A stretch of 64,000 nt of DNA from JACPPO01 sp965262505 (GTDB lineage: Bacteria; Acidobacteriota; Vicinamibacteria; Vicinamibacterales; UBA2999), in the NCBI GenBank assembly GCA_965262505.1, contig CBDHFM010000030.1:62001-126000 (forward strand). Direction: 5' to 3'. Below are positions 1-9,074 of the stretch, piece after piece. How positions within the stretch are numbered: the stretch's first letter is position 1; every line of letters starts with the position of its first letter. The translations under genes and the position numbers were made by a program. Under the pieces are notes generated by a model that had not been told where the DNA came from, made no database searches, and worked only from the letters and a program-made list of their open reading frames with translations.

Positions 1-269
1 TCGACGCGCAGATCGAGGAGCGGTTCAGGCTGATCGACGCCGACACGCTGGAGGGTCGCATGACCATCAACGATACGGCGAACTATACGGCCCCATGGGG
101 ACCCCAATCACGTATCTTCACGCGACTGCAGCCGGAGGACATGACCTTCTTCGGATGGACAGGATTGTTTTCGGGGCTCACGGATGCGATCTGCGCGCCG
201 ATGAACGAGGTGGAGGAGTTCAATCCTCGGGTTCGCGATCGAGGACTCTTCGGCGATACCGAAAAATGA
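1..269 (+). CDS. WEGDT-partner family exported protein, C-terminal part (5' truncated by window edge)
   Basis: The reading frame is open from the first bases (frame of position 3) to a TGA ending at 269, so this is the 3' end of a gene that begins before the window. Its last ~85 residues align closely with the C-terminus of the protein at 14458-15342: both have an EERFR/EERYR turn, a TxYTAPW segment, a FFGWTGLFSGLT stretch and a CAPMNEVE(E/N)FN ending. The homologue belongs to the exported family that pairs with DUF6152 proteins throughout this window. Function is unknown. Whether a DUF6152 gene lies upstream cannot be seen. Confidence 0.7.
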   Translation, partial: DAQIEERFRLIDADTLEGRMTINDTANYTAPWGPQSRIFTRLQPEDMTFFGWTGLFSGLTDAICAPMNEVEEFNPRVRDRGLFGDTEK

Positions 270-318
270 CCCGCGACGGAATCGCCGACACCGCCTGGCT
301 GTGGACAACAAGGACGTG

Positions 319-1293
319 ATGAAGAACGAAACCTGGAAACCCTCGACCCTCGGTGTGGTGGCAGTGGCTGTGGTCGCGCTTCTTGGCGCAGGCACAGCGC
401 GGCTTGGCGCGGGAGCCGGTCAGGCAGCGGGAGGGAGTATCTCGGACCGCCTGCTCGCGGGCTCGATCGATTTCCACGCGCACAGCCTTCCGGACATGGA
501 GGAGCGGAGCGTTGACTCCGCCGATCTCGCGAGAATGGCACGAGATCGCGGCATGCGCGGGATTGTACTCAAGAATCATTTCGATCCGACGGCATCGCTC
601 GCCTACACCGTGCGCCGGCAAGTACCAGGCTTCGAGACATTCGGCGGCATCGTCCTCAACCGCACCGTGGGTGGAATCAACGCGCGCGCGGTCGAGCACA
701 TGACGGAGGTCACTGGAGGGTGGGGGCGTGTCGTCTGGTTCCCGACTCGCGACTCTGAGTATGGAGTCACGGGGGGTGGTGCAGAAGAGCCGAGGCGGCC
801 CTTTGTGAGTGTGTCGAGGAACGGGGAGCTGCTGCCAGAGGTGAAGGACGTTATTGCCGTGATCGCCGAGCACCAACTGGTGCTCGAGACAGGGCACTCG
901 TCACCGGAGGAGAGCCTGCTCCTGCTCGCCGAGGGAAGGAGGCAGGGCGTCCAGCACATGATGGTGACGCATGGGGCCGACGAGATGAGCCTCGCGCAGA
1001 TGCAGGAGGCCACGAGTCTCGGCGCCTTCATCGAGTTCGTCTACAGAAACATCCCCATGACGGGTCGTGCGAGCGCGAACTTCACGCCCTCCGAGCTGGC
1101 GCAGCTGCTCCGGACGATTGGCGTGGAGTGGTGCGTGCTGTCGTCAGATCTCGGCAATCCGGCGTACGCCATGCCGACTGACGGCTTCGGCGAGTTCATG
1201 TCGCAGATGCTCGCGGCCGGGATGACCGAACGCGAGCTCGCTCAGATGACGAAGGACAACCCCGCGCGACTGCTCGGGCTTCCGGTGAACTAA
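319..1293 (+). CDS. DUF6282-type amidohydrolase-like exported protein
   Basis: This 324-residue protein has a hydrophobic N-terminal segment (residues ~10-35), so it is probably exported or membrane-anchored. A metal-hydrolase signature starts at residue 51: DFHAH with His53 and His55, followed by a KNHFDP loop, an LETGHSS segment, MVTHGAD and a late SSDLGNP motif. These are the expected metal ligands of an amidohydrolase-type TIM barrel, and the text matches DUF6282 proteins as I know them. The substrate is unknown. I chose ATG 319 because AAGGA lies just upstream; an in-frame GTG at 301 has no ribosome site. It converges with the cytochrome gene that ends at 1354. Confidence 0.7.
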   Translation: MKNETWKPSTLGVVAVAVVALLGAGTARLGAGAGQAAGGSISDRLLAGSIDFHAHSLPDMEERSVDSADLARMARDRGMRGIVLKNHFDPTASLAYTVRRQVPGFETFGGIVLNRTVGGINARAVEHMTEVTGGWGRVVWFPTRDSEYGVTGGGAEEPRRPFVSVSRNGELLPEVKDVIAVIAEHQLVLETGHSSPEESLLLLAEGRRQGVQHMMVTHGADEMSLAQMQEATSLGAFIEFVYRNIPMTGRASANFTPSELAQLLRTIGVEWCVLSSDLGNPAYAMPTDGFGEFMSQMLAAGMTERELAQMTKDNPARLLGLPVN

Positions 1294-1353
1294 TTTAGAC
1301 ACCAGTTTCATGACCTCGTCGTCGGCCGCCATTTCAAGACCGAGGAACATGAC

Positions 1354-2622
1354 CTATGGTGCTGACGGGGCCGGTCTGGCGAACCTGGCCGCGTCAATCG
1401 GGACATTCGGTTGCACCTCGCTCAGCTCAACGACATCCTGGCCGCTCACCCACGACAAGGTCCAGGAAAAGGGCATCATGACTCCGGCAACCTCGCGATA
1501 ATCAGTGTAGTCATACTGCGTGGGCACGCGGCCGACCGCCGAGGGGGCATGACGCACCATCCGCGTCAGCAGGCCCGTCTCGTCGTCGAAGTACAAGGTG
1601 GCTAACGCCCCCTCGTCTTCGGCTCCCCCCTGAACCACTCGGACCAACCGATCGTCGATGATGTCCGGGAAGCTGACACGCCAATCGCTGAGGACTTCCT
1701 TGACCCGCCCCGGAAAGGCCATCTCCGCGTCCACCCTCGCCCCGTCCAGCTCACCCCCGGTCAGCGTCATCACCGGCACCGGTGTGAACGGCGTCACGAC
1801 CCAACCGGCACGGCCGTCGTAGGTCGTGGTGTAGTCTCCCTCGACCGAGTGCATAATCGTGGTGCGCTGACCCGGAGCTTGGGCAAAGACTTCGATCTGG
1901 CGCCTCTCGTCACCTGCCCCGAACGCCACGCTCGTCCCCCTGGCTATAAAACTGGTGAGGGTGGCCAGCCGCGCGGCTCCGCCGAGCGCCTCGATATACT
2001 TGTCAAGAATCTCGTCGGCGGGAGGCGCCCCGGGAGCCTGCAGGAGGACATCACCCACTCCCAACGTCGGTACGCTGTAGATGTCAGCCATCGTCGCCGT
2101 GGTCGCGGGGGCCTCGCCGCCGCGATGGCAGGTCCAGCAGGTCACGACCTGTCGTCCCCCGAAGTGGGCCCGATTGATGGCGGACATTATCAGCACCATC
2201 CGGCGCGCCGTCTGCTTTCTCGGGGTGTCGACGACATAGTCTGCGTCGCCGGTGCCCGCCCCGGTATGACACGCCGAGCAGCAATAGCTCAGGGCGGCCG
2301 AAAAGGCCCCCATCGTCCCCATGAATTCGTCCACGGGAATCCCCGTGAGCACGGTGACGTTCTCGAAGACATCTTCCGATAGCGGCGCTCCCTGTGCTTG
2401 CCCAGCCTGACCCGCAGCCTGGCCGCCCGCCCCCGCGAACGCTTCAGGGCCGCAGACCGGCAAGTCCGCACCCCGCCCCGTCTGCGCATTCGAGCGACTG
2501 AAGTCATCTATCGATGAGCGTGGCGCACGCTGTGGGCCGCTCGTGGCCCACGCGACGCCGATCAGCCACACGACCGTCGTCCCAGCGGCCACAAGGATCA
2601 TTCGCCTCGATCCGAGCTTCAT
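1354..2622 (-). CDS. Diheme cytochrome c, photosynthetic reaction-centre cytochrome c subunit family (paralogue 1)
   Basis: 422 residues with a signal or anchor segment at 8-27. Two c-type heme motifs are visible, CSACH (115-119) and CWTCH (162-166). The first is preceded by a helix holding Met101 and Met104, which is how reaction-centre cytochrome c subunits supply the axial Met. The heme domain is followed by a ~230-residue domain that ends in a VQPNxxIDAARFARP signature, shared with the paralogues at 13286 and 57148. The organism shows no reaction-centre genes here, so a role in a periplasmic electron-transfer chain is more likely than photosynthesis. The start has AGGAAGGGA upstream. A Gly/Ala/Gln-rich linker (60-80) precedes the domain. 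Confidence 0.8.
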   Translation of the reverse strand: MKLGSRRMILVAAGTTVVWLIGVAWATSGPQRAPRSSIDDFSRSNAQTGRGADLPVCGPEAFAGAGGQAAGQAGQAQGAPLSEDVFENVTVLTGIPVDEFMGTMGAFSAALSYCCSACHTGAGTGDADYVVDTPRKQTARRMVLIMSAINRAHFGGRQVVTCWTCHRGGEAPATTATMADIYSVPTLGVGDVLLQAPGAPPADEILDKYIEALGGAARLATLTSFIARGTSVAFGAGDERRQIEVFAQAPGQRTTIMHSVEGDYTTTYDGRAGWVVTPFTPVPVMTLTGGELDGARVDAEMAFPGRVKEVLSDWRVSFPDIIDDRLVRVVQGGAEDEGALATLYFDDETGLLTRMVRHAPSAVGRVPTQYDYTDYREVAGVMMPFSWTLSWVSGQDVVELSEVQPNVPIDAARFARPAPSAP

Positions 2623-2904
2623 ATCGTGTCCCTTCCTAAGTTTCTTCGGCGGCCCTTCCTACTTCCACGCGCTCCCGCGCGGACTTGTTCGAATCGGCCC
2701 GCCGCATTGGAACGGGCTTGCCGTTTGAAACACAGACGTCCGTGAATCATGATGGGGGTCGCGGTCTCGGTGAGAGCCAGGCCGCGCTCGCCGCGCGTCC
2801 ATCCTGTAATGAACCGCTGGAATCAACAGCGGGCTGACGCATGAGCGAGAGAGTTTACATCACGGCTTCAGGCACGGTCAAGATCTCGTATCGCGCCATG
2901 CTAA

Positions 2905-4302
2905 GTGTTACCGGGCGTCCTATCGTCGCGCCACAACTCGGGTTACCCATCAGGGAGGATGGCGATGGGGAGAATCCGAGTGGGACCACAAGCAATTCGC
3001 GAGTATCTGGGACGGATGCGGGAACGCTACGCGCACGCGGCGCGGCCGACGAAGGGCCAGCTGTTGGATGAGGTGTGTGAGGTGACGGGCTATCACCGCA
3101 AGGCGGTGATTCGGTCGCTGCGTCGGCCGGAGCGACCGCGGCGACGACGCCGCGGGGGCCCGCCGGTCCGCTATGGACCGGTGGTCGTGGGCACGTTGCG
3201 GCGAATCTGGGAGGCCGCCGGATATCCGTGGTCTCTGCGGCTGCAGGCCTTGCTGCCCACGTGGCTGCCGTGGGCATGTCGGCGGTGGCGGATCCCCCGC
3301 GAGGTTGTCGAGAAGCTCCGGTCGATGAGCCCGCGGCAGATGGATCGGTGCCTGCGGGCCTTCAAGAGCGAGCTGCGGACGCGGCAGTACGGCCGGACGA
3401 AGCCTGGGACGTTCCTCAAGCATCAGATTCCGCTGAAGACGGACCGCTGGGACGTGCAGGAGCCGGGCTTTACCGAGATCGATCTCGTGGCGCATTCGGG
3501 CGATCGCGCTGCCGGCGACTTCATTTATTCACTGAATGTGACCGATATCCTCACGACCTGGGTGGAAACGCGGGCGGTGATGGGCAAGAGTCAGCACCAC
3601 GTCCAGGAAGGCTTGGAGTACTTGCGCCAAGCCATGCCCTTTCGGTTGCGCGGGATCGATTCGGACAACGGCTCCGAGTTCATCAATCACCATCTCCGCC
3701 GCTATTGCACGCACCATGACATCCAATTCACTCGCGGGCGCCCGTACAAGAAGGACGATAACGCGCACATCGAGCAGAAGAATTGGACGCACGTGCGGAA
3801 GCTGCTGGGCTACGTGCGGTATGACTCGGCGCCGGCGCTCACCGCGATCAATGGGCTCTACGAGGAGCTGCGCCTGCTGCAGAACCTGTTTCTCCCCTCG
3901 GTGACGCTGGTCGAGAAGCGCCGCGTCGGCGCCCGCCTCCGTCGCCGCTATGACGCGCCGCGGACGCCGCTCGAGCGCGTGGAGGCGTGTGCCGAAGCCG
4001 CCCCGGCGCAGGTCCGGGCGCTGAGACAGCTCCGCGCGCGTCTCGATCCGTTCATCCTGGCGCAGCGGATCGACCAAGGGCTGGCCGGCGTCTACCGCCT
4101 CGCCAACCAGCGGGTCAGTCCTGCGGCGCCGGCGAAAAATCCGCGCGGGGACGCTGCCCGACCTGTGGACGCGAAAAACGCGCCCACCAGGGCGTTGGAA
4201 ACCCGCACAAAACGCGGCTTCCCACAGCGCCCACACGCCTTGTTCTCAACACAGATTCCGGTAACCCAAGTTACGGCGCGACGATGCACCGCTCGGTAAC
4301 AC
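2905..4302. mobile_element. Complete insertion sequence with 43-bp terminal inverted repeats
   Basis: The left end (2905-2947, starting GTGTTACCG) and the reverse complement of the right end (4260-4302) match at 35 of 43 positions by eye. The element is 1398 bp and carries one integrase-type transposase, whose stop codon lies inside the right repeat. A trinucleotide CTA flanks both sides (2901-2903 and 4303-4305, with one extra A on the left), so a 3-bp target duplication is possible but weak. I cannot assign the IS family with confidence; the protein resembles unclassified (ISNCY-like) integrase-core transposases. Confidence 0.85.
2965..4299 (+). CDS. Integrase-core (DDE) transposase of the 2905-4302 element
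   Basis: About 444 residues. The basic, Arg-rich N-terminal third (to about residue 70) is likely DNA-binding. A retroviral-type catalytic core follows, with acidic residues visible in TEIDLVAHSG (first Asp), GIDSDNGSEFIN (second Asp) and DDNAHIEQKNW (Glu). This is a DDE arrangement of an rve-type integrase domain. The C-terminus is rich in Ala, Arg and Pro and runs into the right terminal repeat, where TAA 4297-4299 ends it. GGGAGG at 2953-2958 is best spaced for ATG 2965; ATG 2959 is the alternative. The frame is intact, so the element may be active. Confidence 0.85.
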   Translation: MGRIRVGPQAIREYLGRMRERYAHAARPTKGQLLDEVCEVTGYHRKAVIRSLRRPERPRRRRRGGPPVRYGPVVVGTLRRIWEAAGYPWSLRLQALLPTWLPWACRRWRIPREVVEKLRSMSPRQMDRCLRAFKSELRTRQYGRTKPGTFLKHQIPLKTDRWDVQEPGFTEIDLVAHSGDRAAGDFIYSLNVTDILTTWVETRAVMGKSQHHVQEGLEYLRQAMPFRLRGIDSDNGSEFINHHLRRYCTHHDIQFTRGRPYKKDDNAHIEQKNWTHVRKLLGYVRYDSAPALTAINGLYEELRLLQNLFLPSVTLVEKRRVGARLRRRYDAPRTPLERVEACAEAAPAQVRALRQLRARLDPFILAQRIDQGLAGVYRLANQRVSPAAPAKNPRGDAARPVDAKNAPTRALETRTKRGFPQRPHALFSTQIPVTQVTARRCTAR

Positions 4303-4371
4303 CTAGTTATGGCTCGACAGGGATCTCGTCGCAAGCACTAGCCGAACAATACCTCAGGGGTCAGCGCCCTT

Positions 4372-4398
4372 GTCGTGGGCGCCTAAGGGGCCCACGAC
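4372..4398. other. Short perfect inverted repeat (9-bp arms)
   Basis: GTCGTGGGC (4372-4380) and GCCCACGAC (4390-4398) are perfect complements around a 9-nt spacer, in the non-coding stretch between the IS and the IS91-like relic. There is no T-run strong enough to call a terminator. It could be the end of a degraded element. Confidence 0.35.
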
Positions 4399-4440
4399 CA
4401 TCTTTCAATGTCACTCGACTTAATTGTGCTGCTGACTAGA

Positions 4441-4670
4441 TTTTGGGGGCGCACGGTCCGGTCCTTGGCACAGACGCCGTCCAACACGAGTGCGTGGATG
4501 TGCACGTTCAGATTGAGCGCCCCGCCGAAACGCTGGAGAACGGCCACCGCACCCCCACGACCGTCGGCCACATCGTCCAGTTGTGCACGACGGCGCAGCC
4601 AACCCAACACCGCTTGCATGAAGACGGCATCTCGACACGCCGCGGCCACGAACGTCGCGGTTTCCGCCAA
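4441..4670 (-). pseudogene. IS91-family transposase fragment
   Basis: Read on the minus strand, this stretch encodes FMQAVLGWLRRRAQ, then DGRGGAVAVLQRFGGALN and NVHIHALVLDGV. These match the central part of IS91-type (Y2) transposases, including the His-x-His element. Only about 75 residues of a protein normally near 400 are present. There is no convincing start, and similarity stops around 4441, so this is a relic. It lies just downstream of the complete IS at 2905-4302, which suggests an insertion hot spot. Nothing recognisable lies between 4757 and 4865. Confidence 0.6.
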
Positions 4671-4865
4671 GCCCGAACGCCGCGTCGGCGGCAGATTCTC
4701 AGACGTGTCGGACCGCCGCCGGCGTGTTCATGTGCGGAGAAAAACCCGTTCATCAAGAACGGTACGGATCGAGGGTGGGCCCATGGGTTTGTTCGGAGTC
4801 ACATGGCCACACCGGTGGCTGATGGTCAGCACCGGCTTCATCACCTCGTCGCGGGTCGCTAGAGG

Positions 4866-6701
4866 TTAACCCGGTTCCTTCGCAGCCTCCGCGCCGGCGA
4901 TATAGCCTTGGGTCGTGCAGCGTCCGAGACCGTGCTGGCTGCAGCCGCCTGCCGACTCGCCGCCGCAGTAGAGGCCAGGAATGACCTCGCCCTGCGTGTC
5001 GATCACCTGGCACTTCATATTGATCCTGAGCCCGGCGTAGGTGTCGTGGGCCGTGAACGTCGCCCACGCGGCGTAGAACGGCACTGTTTCGATCTTGTAC
5101 GCAGGCGAGGGCTTGTCGAAGTCGGGGTCCACGCCAAGGTCGACCATCGTGTTGTACCGCTTCACCGTGGCTTCCAGGTTCGCGGCAGGCATCGTGGCCT
5201 TCTGGTGCGGGTTCCTTGTCATGAGGCTCGCAAGTTCCGCGAGCGTTGGTGCAGAGAAGAAATAGTCTGGCAGCGTGGCAGGCGGCGCGAGATTCCACCC
5301 CTCCCGCTCAACTGCTGCGGCGTCGAAGATGGCCCACTGCGGTCCCGCCGGGAAATCGGGCGGACCCGAACCTTCGTTGATGGCCAGAGCGGCGTCGATG
5401 TAGTTCATCGGCGCAAACGTGTTCTTCGTGGGGTTGCGCCAATCTCCTGGCACGTACGGATCAAGGAATCCTTCTACAGTCCCCGTCGGGTACCCGTTTT
5501 CCAATTCGTTGTAGAAGCGCTTGCCCACCTGATTGACGATGATTGCGTTCTGCCAATTCCCGACGGCGAGGCCGGTAGCTTTGACCTTGGGGAAGATCGG
5601 GCTGTCCGGCGTCCAGCCGATGTAATTGGTCGGCGTGCCGACAATGGGTCGCTTGCGAAGCGCGGCGCTGCGGTCGAACGTCTGATTCGCCGTGCCCCAG
5701 AGCGTCGCGCCGATCGACATGGCGGCCATCTCGCCGCTGGCGTCCTGTGGCGAGTACTCAACCGCCGCCGTCGGGATCTCTTCAGTCAAGCGCGGGTCGA
5801 AGATCCGCCGGAAGTTGACGTTGCCGGAGCTTCCTCCTGTTCCAGTGACAATCGCCTTTCGTGCCCTGACGGTGACCGTGTTCGCGGTGATCTCGATGTT
5901 GCCGTCACGGCGAAAGCTCCCAAGCGGCGTCGTGGTGCCAGGGAGGATCGTGGGCGAGTAGCTCGCCTCGATGCCAAGAACCCGTCCTGAATCGGGTTGC
6001 TCGCGGAAGATCGCGTCCATGTGATAGTTCAGGAGAAATCGGACCCCTTTCTTCCTCGCGCTTGCCTCTAGGGGCCGTATCAGGCTGGTGCCGTTTCCGC
6101 CAGCCGGGCTTTCCAGGCTTTGTCCTTTGTCCCAGATCGGGTGATTCTCCCGCCTGGCAGAAAGACCGATCGCGTGTCCACCTCTGTTGTCCGGCGGTCG
6201 ATCGTCAAACACCACGCCATTGGCGACCAGGAAGTCATAGTTGTCGGCTTCGTTGTCGGCGAGCGCGCGTTGGACTCCTCGGTCGTTGTAGCGATAGTCG
6301 GGCATGCCGGACGTCTCGACAACGGACCAGTCCGTGAGATCGCGAAACAGGATATCTGGGGAGTCCTCAATCCCGTACTTCTTCTGCGCGGTCGTTCCCC
6401 CACCAAGGGCCGTGTTACCGCCACTCACGATCGCGTGTCCGCCGACGTCGTAGTTGGTGTCGACGACGATCACCGACACACCAGCATCCGCAGCCTTGAT
6501 GGCAGCCGGCATTCCGGTTGCCCCGGAGCCGATGACAACCACGTCAGCTTCGAGGTCCCATTGGGTCGGTATCTGGCGCGCTCCAGGCGCCTGAGCGTGC
6601 GCGGGCGATAAGGCCCCGGAGGCTGCGACGGCGGCGGCACCCGCCGTCGCTAGACCGACGAAATCCCGACGGCTGATTCCAGGTTTCGCTTCATCACCCA
6701 T
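4866..6701 (-). CDS. Tat-exported FAD-dependent oxidoreductase (fumarate reductase / ketosteroid dehydrogenase-like flavoprotein)
   Basis: About 611 residues from the preferred start. A twin-arginine signal (RRDFVG at residues 11-16, then a hydrophobic Ala-rich stretch ending at AHAQ) indicates export of a folded cofactor protein. The Rossmann FAD motif is at about 53-81 (VVVIGSGATG, followed by a V-rich strand ending in Asp81). A C-terminal GLYCGGESAGG segment is typical of FAD_binding_2 proteins such as flavocytochrome c, urocanate reductase and 3-ketosteroid dehydrogenase. No heme motif is present, so electrons must come from a separate partner. I prefer ATG 6701 over 6791 because it places the Tat motif at the N-terminus. 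The substrate is undetermined. Confidence 0.8.
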   Translation of the reverse strand: MGDEAKPGISRRDFVGLATAGAAAVAASGALSPAHAQAPGARQIPTQWDLEADVVVIGSGATGMPAAIKAADAGVSVIVVDTNYDVGGHAIVSGGNTALGGGTTAQKKYGIEDSPDILFRDLTDWSVVETSGMPDYRYNDRGVQRALADNEADNYDFLVANGVVFDDRPPDNRGGHAIGLSARRENHPIWDKGQSLESPAGGNGTSLIRPLEASARKKGVRFLLNYHMDAIFREQPDSGRVLGIEASYSPTILPGTTTPLGSFRRDGNIEITANTVTVRARKAIVTGTGGSSGNVNFRRIFDPRLTEEIPTAAVEYSPQDASGEMAAMSIGATLWGTANQTFDRSAALRKRPIVGTPTNYIGWTPDSPIFPKVKATGLAVGNWQNAIIVNQVGKRFYNELENGYPTGTVEGFLDPYVPGDWRNPTKNTFAPMNYIDAALAINEGSGPPDFPAGPQWAIFDAAAVEREGWNLAPPATLPDYFFSAPTLAELASLMTRNPHQKATMPAANLEATVKRYNTMVDLGVDPDFDKPSPAYKIETVPFYAAWATFTAHDTYAGLRINMKCQVIDTQGEVIPGLYCGGESAGGCSQHGLGRCTTQGYIAGAEAAKEPG

Positions 6702-6780
6702 GACGTCTCGCTTTCTCGCCTGAGAATTCTCCGGCACGCTCGGAAAGGGATTGTCGGTGGGAAAGCCACCGCACGAGCGG

Positions 6781-6817
6781 CGTTCCGGCACGACGCTATT
6801 CGCGCCGTGCCGGAACG
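6781..6817. terminator. 12-bp perfect stem-loop between two minus-strand genes
   Basis: CGTTCCGGCACG (6781-6792) and CGTGCCGGAACG (6806-6817) are perfect complements around a 13-nt loop. The site is about 60 nt downstream of the propeller lipoprotein gene (stop at 6875) and about 80 nt upstream of the flavoprotein start (6701). It would form in a transcript joining them. There is no U-tract, so it may be a processing or attenuation hairpin rather than a classical terminator. Confidence 0.4.
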
Positions 6818-6874
6818 CCTTAACCGGTTCGCCCGCGTTACGCGAGCGTAGCTAGCCGAGCCGTCGGTCTCTGT

Positions 6875-8161
6875 CTACCACACCCTCGGCCAGGGCCTGC
6901 CCACGAGGAACGCGGGGTTGGCGCCCTCGCGCGGCGCGTACTTCTGGACGCGGCCGGTCCTCACCTCTGAGGTGTAGAGGTTGCCCTCCATGTCCGTATG
7001 GAACCCGTGCACGCCCCACATGCAGCCCTGGCACGTACCAAACGTGCCCCAGGAATAGATGAAGTTTCCGTCGGCGTCGTAGCCAAGGAGCTTGCTCCCT
7101 CCCTGATCGGCTCCCCAGAGGATACCGTCGTCGCCCATGTAGATGTCGTGGATGTTCATCGGCGGGCGCGGACCGAAGCTCCAGTCGTCGAGGAACACGC
7201 CGTTTTCGTCGAACACCTGCACGCGGCCGTTGTTGCGGTCGTTCACATACACCAGCCGTGTCTCCGGGTTGACGGCGATGCCGTGCACGTTGTTCCAGTA
7301 GCCGGGGCGCGTCTCGTTCCGGCCCGGTTCACCTTCCTCGCCCCACTGCGCCAGGATGTTGCCCTCCATGTCGTACTTGATGACGCGGGTGTTGTCGTAC
7401 CCGTCGGCCAGGTAGAAGGTGTCCGCGTCCATGAAGGCCAGGAACGTCGGCCGCCGGAAGTGCGTGTCGTCGGTGCCCGGCTCGCCCGGCGTGCCGAGCG
7501 TCATCAGCAGCTCCTGCCCGTCGTTGGTGAACTTGTGCACCGCATGGTTGTCCGCGTCGACGATCCAGATGTGTCTTTCCGGATCGTAGGGGCTGATCTC
7601 GATGTCATGCGGCCGGCCCCACATGTCGTCCCACTGCGACCAGTCCTCGGTCATGTTGCCTTCGCTATCGAAGGCGACGATGACGTGCTCCCACCGCCAG
7701 TCGATGCCCGGACGGCCGTTCCGCCCATCCTCCGCCCCGATGCCGTGACTGGGGGTGGCACTGGACGATTCGCGCAGCGGCGTCCCGCCGCCGACTGGAA
7801 ACTTGATGCCAGGCCCAATTTCAGGCAGCCACGTCCTTTCGATATCCCCAAGCACCGGCAGCTCGCCTTTCTGCGCCACGAGCACACGGTCGGGCGTCTC
7901 AACGAAGACATCGGTAGCCTGCGACCAGGTCCACCCCTCGTGGTCCGGAAGGCTCTCCGCCAACGGCTTCGGCCATCCCTCCACCGGGTCGTAGGGGCCA
8001 AACGCGTCGTGCCCGCCCTTGAGACCCGGGACGGCGGCAAACCCCTCCCCGGGCAGGAACCCTTCCTGCTGCCCCTCGACAGTACCTGTGCAGCTAGCCA
8101 TCACGATGGCCGCGAACACGGCCATGCAGGCAGCCGCAACCTTTAGCGATCGGCCTTTCAT
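6875..8161 (-). CDS. NHL-repeat beta-propeller lipoprotein (peptidyl-hydroxyglycine lyase-like)
   Basis: 428 residues starting with a lipoprotein signal (hydrophobic segment 8-22, lipobox MASC with Cys24). The body contains repeated HDIEISPYDPERHIWIVD / GIAVNPETRLVYVND-type blades, characteristic of NHL six-bladed propellers of the peptidylglycine alpha-amidating lyase group. Such bacterial proteins are often annotated as lyases without evidence, and several act only as binding scaffolds. The start has GGAGGTAA six bases upstream. The flavoprotein follows on the same strand after the stem-loop, so the two may share a transcript. A related, smaller propeller is at 9954. Confidence 0.75.
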   Translation of the reverse strand: MKGRSLKVAAACMAVFAAIVMASCTGTVEGQQEGFLPGEGFAAVPGLKGGHDAFGPYDPVEGWPKPLAESLPDHEGWTWSQATDVFVETPDRVLVAQKGELPVLGDIERTWLPEIGPGIKFPVGGGTPLRESSSATPSHGIGAEDGRNGRPGIDWRWEHVIVAFDSEGNMTEDWSQWDDMWGRPHDIEISPYDPERHIWIVDADNHAVHKFTNDGQELLMTLGTPGEPGTDDTHFRRPTFLAFMDADTFYLADGYDNTRVIKYDMEGNILAQWGEEGEPGRNETRPGYWNNVHGIAVNPETRLVYVNDRNNGRVQVFDENGVFLDDWSFGPRPPMNIHDIYMGDDGILWGADQGGSKLLGYDADGNFIYSWGTFGTCQGCMWGVHGFHTDMEGNLYTSEVRTGRVQKYAPREGANPAFLVGRPWPRVW

Positions 8162-8328
8162 ATCGTTACCTCCACGATTCTCGAATCAAGTGGTCGACCT
8201 GCCACGGATCGCGCCACACTGGCACCTGCCGGCGGGATACATGGCAGACTCGCCAAGCAGTCAAATCCTGGCAACCTTACGCCCGCCGCACCGGGGAGTC
8301 AATCGTGGGCAGTCGGCGTCGCCGGCAG

Positions 8329-9066
8329 CTACTCATCCACCGCGAAGCAGTAGAACAACCCGACACCGCCCCAGCTGATGAGATCTTCCTGACTGCAGCC
8401 GGTCGTCGCGTGCGAGGAGTTCCACGAGATGTTCCCGTTGCCGACACGATCGGAATGGCCGACCTGGGCGGAGCCTTCGTCGTTGCTGGTCCAGTTGTTA
8501 CAGGTGCGATCGACATCGTCGGTAAAGGCGCGTCCATCTGGCTGCGAGCCGGTCAGCATATCGTGGCGGGTTGGCAATGGATCACCAATGCCATTGACGA
8601 GTTCACCATGTTCGGTGAGCGCGAATTCCTTGGTTAGATTGCTGCCGCGTCTTGCTTCATCCAGGGTATCGCCGTGTATCTGAGACTGGATGATCGGCCG
8701 GTACAGTCGGCGACCTAGGTAGTCAAGGAGCCTGGCTTTTGAATGCTGCCAGGGCCCGGTGCCAATACGATCGCGTGCGTTGACTGCCGGCTGACCAGGC
8801 CGCGCCTGCGTGCTCAGATAGGCGCGCCACGTCTTGTCACCCGCACCAACGGCTGCGGCAAGCGCCTGGCAGTGAGCATCCGCGCCTTCCAATCCACCAA
8901 GATTTCCTCCGTCTCCGAGAGGCTCACTGGTCACGAAGAACGTCATCAGGCTCGAGGGAATGCTTTCCGAGTCGGGCATATTCTCTGTGCCTTGTGCGAA
9001 CGCGGTGCTCGAGGCCGTCAAGACTACAAGTGGGCCGATGAGCATCCACACGATTATGTTTTTCAT
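8329..9066 (-). CDS. Exported lectin-like / DUF1554-type protein (tandem copy 2)
   Basis: 245 residues with a Sec signal peptide (cleavage near AFAQ, residue 25). The mature part has MTFFVTSEPLGDGGNLGGL, GADAHCQALA, TWRAYLST, ARDRIGTGPW, CNNWTS and a C-terminal GCSQ...FYCF. The conserved Cys and Trp pattern is that of C-type-lectin-like or DUF1554 domains of secreted bacterial proteins. It lies 8 bp after the stop of the paralogue at 9075-9854, so the two form an operon. It lacks the ~20-residue insertion that the other copy has before CDNWTS. The ligand is unknown. The 167 bp downstream (8162-8328) hold no gene I can see. Confidence 0.65.
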   Translation of the reverse strand: MKNIIVWMLIGPLVVLTASSTAFAQGTENMPDSESIPSSLMTFFVTSEPLGDGGNLGGLEGADAHCQALAAAVGAGDKTWRAYLSTQARPGQPAVNARDRIGTGPWQHSKARLLDYLGRRLYRPIIQSQIHGDTLDEARRGSNLTKEFALTEHGELVNGIGDPLPTRHDMLTGSQPDGRAFTDDVDRTCNNWTSNDEGSAQVGHSDRVGNGNISWNSSHATTGCSQEDLISWGGVGLFYCFAVDE

Positions 9067-9074
9067 GAGCCTTC

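Noticed and set aside
4741..4865. In-frame continuation after the flavoprotein stop (ATRDEVMKPVLTISHRC...)
   Set aside because: No family resemblance and it follows a clean stop; treated as chance open frame.
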